Source of the DNA: Candidatus Aminicenantota bacterium
GTDB lineage: Bacteria > Acidobacteriota > Aminicenantia > Aminicenantales > Saccharicenantaceae
Length of the DNA stretch: 26,027 nucleotides
Assembly: GCA_026393955.1 (NCBI GenBank)
Contig: JAPKZE010000042.1
Coordinates: 1-26,027 of the forward strand
Direction: 5' to 3'
This document shows positions 22,224 through 26,027 of this stretch, piece after piece. The notes beneath the pieces were generated by a model, which was given only the letters and a program-made list of their open reading frames with translations, was not told the origin of the DNA and made no database searches. Made by a program: the position numbers and the translations under genes. Within the stretch, counting starts at the first letter, position 1; every line of letters begins with the position of its first letter.

Positions 22224-23080
22224 GCACCAAGCTGGGCCCAATAGCTCTCTCGCGGCAGGGTCGCCGCGAAATGGGCGTCCGCCTCGCCGGGGAGCTTCCT
22301 CCGCGCCGCCTCGGCGCTCGCCGTGTCGGGGAAAAGTCCGTACACCGCCGAGCCCGAACCACTGACCTGGGACACCAAGGCCCCCCGCTCCCGGAAAAAG
22401 CTCGTCCAGCGCTCAAGCTCGGGATGGGCCCGGAAAATGACGCGTTCCAGGTCGTTTTCTAAAAGTCCGAAGTCGCCGGACTCCAGAAAGCGCACAATTT
22501 TACTGACTTTCCCCGGGGAAGTCAAGGAGGCGTCGACGCCGGCGTAGACGGACGGCGTCGAGATCGGGTAAGGCGGGAAGACGAACAGACAGACGAGCGG
22601 GGCCAAGTCGGCCAGCGGGGTCAGTTTGTCACCGATCTCCTCCCCCAGGCAGAGCCCTCCCTGCAGAAAAAAGGGGACATCGGCTCCGAGGCCCCTGGCC
22701 AGACGGGCCAGCTCGCCGGCCCCCAGTCCAAGGCGCCAAAGCCCGTTGAGGGCGAGAAGGGTCGCCGCGGCGTTCGAGCTGCCGCCGCCCAGGCCGCGGC
22801 CGGCCGGGATCTTCTTCCGGACGGCGATCCTGGCCCCGCGGGCCGTCCCCGCCTTCCCCTGGAGGAGGCTGGCGGCCCGGTGGATGAGGTTGGTCCGATC
22901 CCAGGCGATCGAGGGATCGTCCCCGGCCAGGCCGATGAGGCCGTCCGGCGCGGGCTCCAGGTCGATCTCGTCGGCGAGGGAGACCGTCTGGAACAGGGTC
23001 CGGATGTCGTGATAGCCGTCAGGCCTCCGGCCGACGATCTCGAGACCGAGGTTGATCTTGGCGAACGACTTGACGGTCAT
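22214..23080 (-). CDS. ispE: 4-diphosphocytidyl-2-C-methyl-D-erythritol kinase
   Basis: The protein is 288 aa. It is a GHMP kinase: SFAKINLGLEIVGRRPDGYHDIRTLFQTVSLAD at the N-terminus, the ATP loop IPAGRGLGGGSSNAAATL, LGADVPFFLQGG and the C-terminal VSQVSGSGSAVYGLF. IspE phosphorylates CDP-methylerythritol in the MEP pathway, between IspD and IspF, both also in the window. I chose the ATG at 23080 because it overlaps the lolB-like stop by 4 nt and gives the family start. The TAG stop (22216-22214) lies inside the tRNA-Gln gene, so the last residues are encoded by the tRNA acceptor strand. Confidence 0.95.
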   Translation of the reverse strand: MTVKSFAKINLGLEIVGRRPDGYHDIRTLFQTVSLADEIDLEPAPDGLIGLAGDDPSIAWDRTNLIHRAASLLQGKAGTARGARIAVRKKIPAGRGLGGGSSNAAATLLALNGLWRLGLGAGELARLARGLGADVPFFLQGGLCLGEEIGDKLTPLADLAPLVCLFVFPPYPISTPSVYAGVDASLTSPGKVSKIVRFLESGDFGLLENDLERVIFRAHPELERWTSFFRERGALVSQVSGSGSAVYGLFPDTASAEAARRKLPGEADAHFAATLPRESYWAQLGAGA

Positions 23081-23775
23081 CGATCCAGGAGCTCCAGGAT
23101 CTCCTCCCACGTCTTCGGCGCGAACGCGCTCAGGAAGGCGACGTCGAAGACCTCCGGCCGCGGCGGCGGATCGAAGCCGAGCTTGAGGATCTTGATCCGC
23201 CCTGAGGTGCCCGGCCCGGCCAGCCCGATCTCCCGCGGCACCGCGTCCCCCGGAAAGAAGGCCTGGACCGTGAACGAGAACTCGCCGCTCTGGCCGCGTC
23301 CGGCGCGCCCCTGGGCGTCGCGCTCGACGCGCCAGCCCGTCTCTCCGCCGCTTTCCGCGCCGGCCGCCCAGTTCCCGGTGAGAAGCCGGATGGCTTCGTC
23401 CGGGCGCAGGGCGACGCCGAGGAAACGTTCCATCATGACGTCGGCGCCGTCCTCGGCGTAGATCTTTCGTCCCGGCAGGACGAACCAGGCCCGGCCGTCG
23501 CGGAAATAGATGAGGAAGACCGTGCGCCCGATCGGATCGACGGCCTCGATCCGTCCGAGCCCGGGCCGTCGGAAGACGAATCCGAACTTGCCCTTGACCG
23601 ACGCTTCGGCGCCCGCGATCGAGGCTGATCCGAAGCCTTCGACGGCTTCGACGCCGCCGGGCGGGGGGACGAGCCGGGGCGGACGGGGCGCACACGCACC
23701 GAGTCCGGAGAGGAGGAGGGCCAGGGATCCGGCGATACGGGCGCGGCCCCGTTCGACCGGCCTAATGGAAGCCAT
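23077..23775 (-). CDS. LolB-like outer membrane lipoprotein
   Basis: The protein is 232 aa. The N-terminus is a lipoprotein signal: basic residues, SLALLLSGLGAC with a lipobox LGAC (Cys28), then a Pro-rich linker. The mature part reads as beta-strands (VEAVEGFGSASIAG, VKGKFGFVFRRPGLGRIEAVDPIGRTVFLIYFRDGRAWFV in parts), consistent with the LolA/LolB fold, and ends KTWEEILELL. Sequence alone is not decisive, but ispE, tRNA-Gln, prs, rplY and pth follow in the order seen in Pseudomonas after lolB. LolB accepts lipoproteins from LolA and inserts them into the outer membrane. It overlaps the upstream 62-aa gene by 14 nt and ispE by 4 nt. Confidence 0.65.
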   Translation of the reverse strand: MASIRPVERGRARIAGSLALLLSGLGACAPRPPRLVPPPGGVEAVEGFGSASIAGAEASVKGKFGFVFRRPGLGRIEAVDPIGRTVFLIYFRDGRAWFVLPGRKIYAEDGADVMMERFLGVALRPDEAIRLLTGNWAAGAESGGETGWRVERDAQGRAGRGQSGEFSFTVQAFFPGDAVPREIGLAGPGTSGRIKILKLGFDPPPRPEVFDVAFLSAFAPKTWEEILELLDR

Positions 23776-23950
23776 AATCTTCGGTCTTGGGAGGCGTCTT
23801 CTTGGCCCCTTCCTTCAGCTTCTTCTTCCGGAAGAGGGGATAGAAGGGGGACTTGACGCGCCGGCCGAAGCAGGACATTCTCGGGTTGAGGATGAGGAGA
23901 AGGATGAAGGCGGCGAAGACGATCAGGATCGCCGTCATGCTCCATTTCAT
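23762..23950 (-). CDS. Small single-pass membrane protein, 62 aa
   Basis: I do not recognise this family. Residues about 4-22 (SMTAILIVFAAFILLLILN) form one hydrophobic helix. A short basic cytoplasmic-type tail follows (FGRRVKSPFYPLFRKKKLKEGAKK) and ends PKTEDYGFH. The frame closes inside the start of the lolB-like gene (14-nt overlap), which supports real translation. The ribosome binding site is weak (AGGG about 10 nt upstream). It sits between a 44-aa membrane protein and the LolB-like lipoprotein, so a role in the envelope is possible but unproven. Confidence 0.6.
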   Translation of the reverse strand: MKWSMTAILIVFAAFILLLILNPRMSCFGRRVKSPFYPLFRKKKLKEGAKKTPPKTEDYGFH

Positions 23951-24017
23951 CGGCAGGACCCTTGGGCCGTCACGCGCACGGACGGCTGAATTCTATGTCC
24001 GGCGGATGACCGACGCC

Positions 24018-24152
24018 TCACTCGTGGCTTTCGGGGTCTTCCTGAAAGATCGGGATCTTGGATTTTTCCTTTTCTTTCCCGAGATAGTGGCCGAGGAAGA
24101 ACACCGTGCCCAGCGTCAGAACCGCCAAAAGAAATTTGAAGAAGCCTTTCAT
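24018..24152 (-). CDS. Small membrane protein, 44 aa
   Basis: This ORF begins MKGFFKFLLAVLTLGTVFFL, a single hydrophobic helix, then GHYLGKEKEKSKIPIF and an acidic end QEDPESHE. The family is not known to me. Support for coding: AAGG lies 5 nt before the ATG, a strong sigma-70-type promoter (24171-24198) sits 18 nt upstream with nothing else to serve at that distance, and the next small membrane protein gene follows in the same direction after 67 nt. It is the first gene of the lolB-ispE-tRNA-prs-rplY-pth run. Confidence 0.6.
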   Translation of the reverse strand: MKGFFKFLLAVLTLGTVFFLGHYLGKEKEKSKIPIFQEDPESHE

Positions 24153-24170
24153 CGCAACCTTCCCTCACTC

Positions 24171-24198
24171 ATTCTATGGAAATGCCCGAAAAAGTCAA
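24171..24198 (-). promoter_or_regulatory. Sigma-70-type promoter for the small membrane protein-lolB-ispE-prs run
   Basis: On the minus strand: TTGACT (24198-24193), a 16-nt spacer, TAGAAT (24176-24171). The -35 and -10 each match 5 of 6. Its upstream end is 4 nt from the -35 box of the divergent plus-strand promoter, so the two may compete or share a regulator. Confidence 0.7.
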
Positions 24199-24202
24199 TC
24201 GG

Positions 24203-24231
24203 TTGCAATTATGAAACCGCGCCGATATAGT
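24203..24231 (+). promoter_or_regulatory. Sigma-70-type promoter for the MEMO-AMMECR1 gene
   Basis: TTGCAA (24203-24208), a 17-nt spacer, TATAGT (24226-24231), 41 nt before the ATG at 24273. The leader holds a very GC-rich run of GCGC repeats (24236-24262) that could form a hairpin just before the GGAG ribosome binding site. Confidence 0.65.
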
Positions 24232-24272
24232 GAAAGCGCGGGCGCGCGCCCGGCGCGCCGCGGAGAATGCCG

Positions 24273-25700
24273 ATGCCGAAGACCCTTCCTGCCCTGGCCC
24301 TTCTCGTCCTCCTCGTCCCCGCCGCCGCAGCCGGCCAGGGCATCCGGCGGGCCGTCTTCGCCGGCCAGTTCTATACGGCCGATCCGGCCCGGCTGGCCGC
24401 AGAGATCGACGGCTACCTAGCCGGGGCCAAGCCGGCCGCCCCCCCGGCCGGCCGGATCGTCGGCCTCGTCGCCCCCCACGCCGGATATATCTATTCCGGG
24501 CGGACCGCCGCCGCCGCCTACGCGTACGTCCGCGGCCGGGCCATCGATACGGTGGTCATAATCGGGCCCTCTCATCGCTTCGCGTTCGAGGGCATTTCGA
24601 TCTGGCCCGACGGCGGGTTCGCGACCCCTCTCGGAACCGCCCGGGTCGACGCGGGCCTGGCCAAAGCGCTGGCCAAGGCGACCGGTTCCCGGTTCCGGCC
24701 CGAGGCCTTCGCCGAAGAGCATTCGGTCGAGGTCCAAGTCCCGTTCGTCCAGCGGGCCCTGCCCGGGGCGGCCATCGTCCCCATCGTCATGGGCGCCCAG
24801 ACGCGATCGACCATCCGGACACTGGCTGCGGCCCTGACCAAGGCCTGCCGCGGCCTGAACGTCCTGGTCGTCGCGTCGACCGACCTTTCGCACTTCCTGC
24901 CGAAGGACCGGGCCGAGTCGACGGACGCGGCCACGGCCGCCCTGATCGAAGCCATCAAGACGGACGCCATCATCCGCAAGGTCGAGGCGGACGAGAACAT
25001 CATGTGCGGCGGCGGGCCTGTCGCGGCCGTGCTGTTGATGGCCGAAAAGGCGGGCCGGCCCCGGGTCGAGATCCTGGCCCGGACCGATTCGTCCCCCTTC
25101 GGCGGTCCCGTCGTCGGCTATCTCGCCGCCGCGGTCCTGGCCGGCGAGGCCCCGGAAGAATTCACCTTGACGGCCGGCGAGAAGGCCGATCTTCTAAAAC
25201 TGGCCCGGGCCGCCCTGACGGAGTATCTGGCGCGGCGGACCGAGATCGACGACCTTACCGGAAGGGACACGTTCCGCGTCCCGCGCGGCGCGTTCGTGAC
25301 CCTCACGAAGGGCGGCGAGCTGCGCGGTTGCATCGGCTACATCGAGCCCGTCCTGCCGCTCGGGCAGGCGGTCATCCGCACCGCGATCTACGCGGCGACC
25401 GAGGACCCGCGGTTCCCGCCGGTCACCCCGGCCGAGCTCAAGGACCTCCGCGTCGAGATCTCGGTCCTGACCCCGGCCCGGGAGATCGCCGACCCGCGGC
25501 TGGTCCAGGTCGGGACGCACGGCCTCATCGTCGAAAAGGACGGCGCCAAGGGCGTGCTGCTGCCCCAGGTGCCCCGGGAATTCGGCTGGAGCCGCGAGGA
25601 GTTCCTCGACCAGGTCTGCCTCAAGGCCGGGCTGCCGCGGGACGCCTGGAAGCGCGGAGCCAAGCTATCCGTCTTCGAAGCCATCGTTTTTCATGAGTGA
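24273..25700 (+). CDS. Exported MEMO-AMMECR1 fusion protein (AmmeMemoRadiSam B and A domains)
   Basis: The protein is 475 aa. Residues 1-21 form a signal peptide (LPALALLVLLVPAAAAGQ, AxA-type cleavage). A MEMO domain follows (about 25-292) with the metal-site residues His69 (APHAGYIYSG), His101 (IGPSHR), His207 (STDLSHF) and Cys245 (IMCGGGP), matching the human MEMO1 site. An AMMECR1 domain (about 300-475) carries LRGCIG (350-355) and ATEDPRFPPVTPAEL. In many prokaryotes the two are separate and occur with a radical SAM protein, which is not in the window. The reaction is unknown; MEMO proteins bind copper or iron. I chose the ATG at 24273 because GGAG lies 7 nt upstream; 24267 is only 1 nt from it. 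Confidence 0.9.
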   Translation: MPKTLPALALLVLLVPAAAAGQGIRRAVFAGQFYTADPARLAAEIDGYLAGAKPAAPPAGRIVGLVAPHAGYIYSGRTAAAAYAYVRGRAIDTVVIIGPSHRFAFEGISIWPDGGFATPLGTARVDAGLAKALAKATGSRFRPEAFAEEHSVEVQVPFVQRALPGAAIVPIVMGAQTRSTIRTLAAALTKACRGLNVLVVASTDLSHFLPKDRAESTDAATAALIEAIKTDAIIRKVEADENIMCGGGPVAAVLLMAEKAGRPRVEILARTDSSPFGGPVVGYLAAAVLAGEAPEEFTLTAGEKADLLKLARAALTEYLARRTEIDDLTGRDTFRVPRGAFVTLTKGGELRGCIGYIEPVLPLGQAVIRTAIYAATEDPRFPPVTPAELKDLRVEISVLTPAREIADPRLVQVGTHGLIVEKDGAKGVLLPQVPREFGWSREEFLDQVCLKAGLPRDAWKRGAKLSVFEAIVFHE

Positions 25701-25741
25701 CCCTCGGCTCCGTATCCAGCGGACTAAGAGAATGCCTTCAA

Positions 25742-25768
25742 TTGTGACGGAGGGAATTCTGCTATAAT
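25742..25768 (+). promoter_or_regulatory. Extended -10 promoter for the FmdB-type gene
   Basis: TGCTATAAT (25760-25768) is a perfect -10 box preceded by the TG of an extended -10 element. The only -35-like box is TTGTGA (25742-25747) at a short 15-nt spacing, which fits an extended -10 promoter. The leader to the ATG at 25799 is about 24 nt and holds CGGAG 9 nt before the start. Confidence 0.65.
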
Positions 25769-25798
25769 AGGGCTTCTTTGGGATCGGAGTCCGCCACG

Positions 25799-26027
25799 AT
25801 GCCGATATACGAATACCAGTGCACGAAGTGCCACGACGTCTGCGAAGTTCTCCAGAAAACCAAGGACAAGCCCCCCGAGAAATGCACCAAGTGCGGCGGG
25901 CCGATGGTCAAGAGGATCTCCTCGCCCGCCATCCAGTTCAAAGGCAAAGGCTGGTACATCACCGACTACCCCAAGAAGGGCTCCTCGCCCGCGGGGAGCG
26001 CGCCAGGGCCGAAGAGCGAGGCCAAGG
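25799..26027 (+). CDS. FmdB/regulatory-type zinc ribbon protein (3' end outside window)
   Basis: The visible 76 residues start MPIYEYQCTKCHDVCEVLQK and continue with a second knuckle KCTKCGGP, so the two CxxC pairs (Cys8/Cys11 and Cys29/Cys32) make the zinc ribbon of the FmdB family. Then comes SSPAIQFKGKGWYITDY, the conserved 'p.F.GsGWY.tDY' box, and a low-complexity Ser/Pro/Gly/Ala stretch at the window edge. Members are small putative regulators of unproven function. It has its own promoter and is separated from the MEMO-AMMECR1 gene by 98 nt. Confidence 0.92.
   Translation, partial: MPIYEYQCTKCHDVCEVLQKTKDKPPEKCTKCGGPMVKRISSPAIQFKGKGWYITDYPKKGSSPAGSAPGPKSEAK

Noticed and set aside
24236..24262. 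GC-rich run before the MEMO-AMMECR1 gene as a terminator or riboswitch
   Set aside because: It can pair in many ways, but there is no U-tract and no recognisable aptamer.

Overview
The window is about 26 kb of GC-rich bacterial chromosome, densely packed with housekeeping genes. I see no mobile element, CRISPR array, rRNA gene or phage module. A TolC-type outer membrane channel, a LolB-like lipoprotein, YidC and secreted proteins point to a diderm. CarD, an Hfq-like protein with an N-terminal extension, and a large secreted M14 peptidase with calcium-type loops suggest the Acidobacteriota/Aminicenantota area; that placement is inference from gene content, not a phylogeny.

Layout. (1) 1-1146, minus: rpmH-rnpA-yidD-yidC, the classic ribosomal protein L34 / RNase P / membrane insertion cluster, cut at the window edge inside yidC. 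(2) 1273-3525, plus: carD, a CNNM/CorC-type CBS membrane protein and smpB, read divergently from rpmH out of a shared 126-nt promoter region. (3) 3506-4824, minus: an Hfq-like gene translationally coupled to pdxA, convergent with and overlapping smpB. (4) 4946-11447, minus: one tight unit of ECF sigma factor, zinc-finger anti-sigma, Spy/CpxP-like LTxxQ protein, MacA-like adaptor, MacB-type ATPase, MacB-type permease and TolC channel, closed by a hairpin terminator. It reads as a self-regulated envelope-stress efflux module. (5) 11670-13595, minus: a secreted M14 carboxypeptidase with its own promoter, followed upstream by a REP-like palindrome. (6) 13694-24152, minus: a long co-directional run. 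From its promoter end it holds two small membrane proteins, lolB-like, ispE, tRNA-Gln, prs, rplY, pth, then from a second promoter rpsF-rpsR-rplI-dnaB-radA, a YacL-like PIN-TRAM protein, ispD and ispF. (7) 24273-26027, plus: an exported MEMO-AMMECR1 fusion protein and an FmdB-type zinc ribbon protein running off the window.

Many genes are coupled by ATGA-type overlaps (corC/smpB, hfq-like/pdxA, anti-sigma/Spy-like, PIN-TRAM/ispD, lolB/ispE). Sigma-70-type promoters with 15-17 nt spacers are easy to read in most of the few intergenic gaps. Three MEP isoprenoid genes (ispD, ispE, ispF) are present. No gap without a gene exceeds 300 nt; the longest is 11448-11669. The least ordinary items are the sigma/anti-sigma-linked efflux operon, the signal-peptide-bearing MEMO-AMMECR1 fusion, the divergent Hfq-like protein, and an ispE stop codon placed inside tRNA-Gln.
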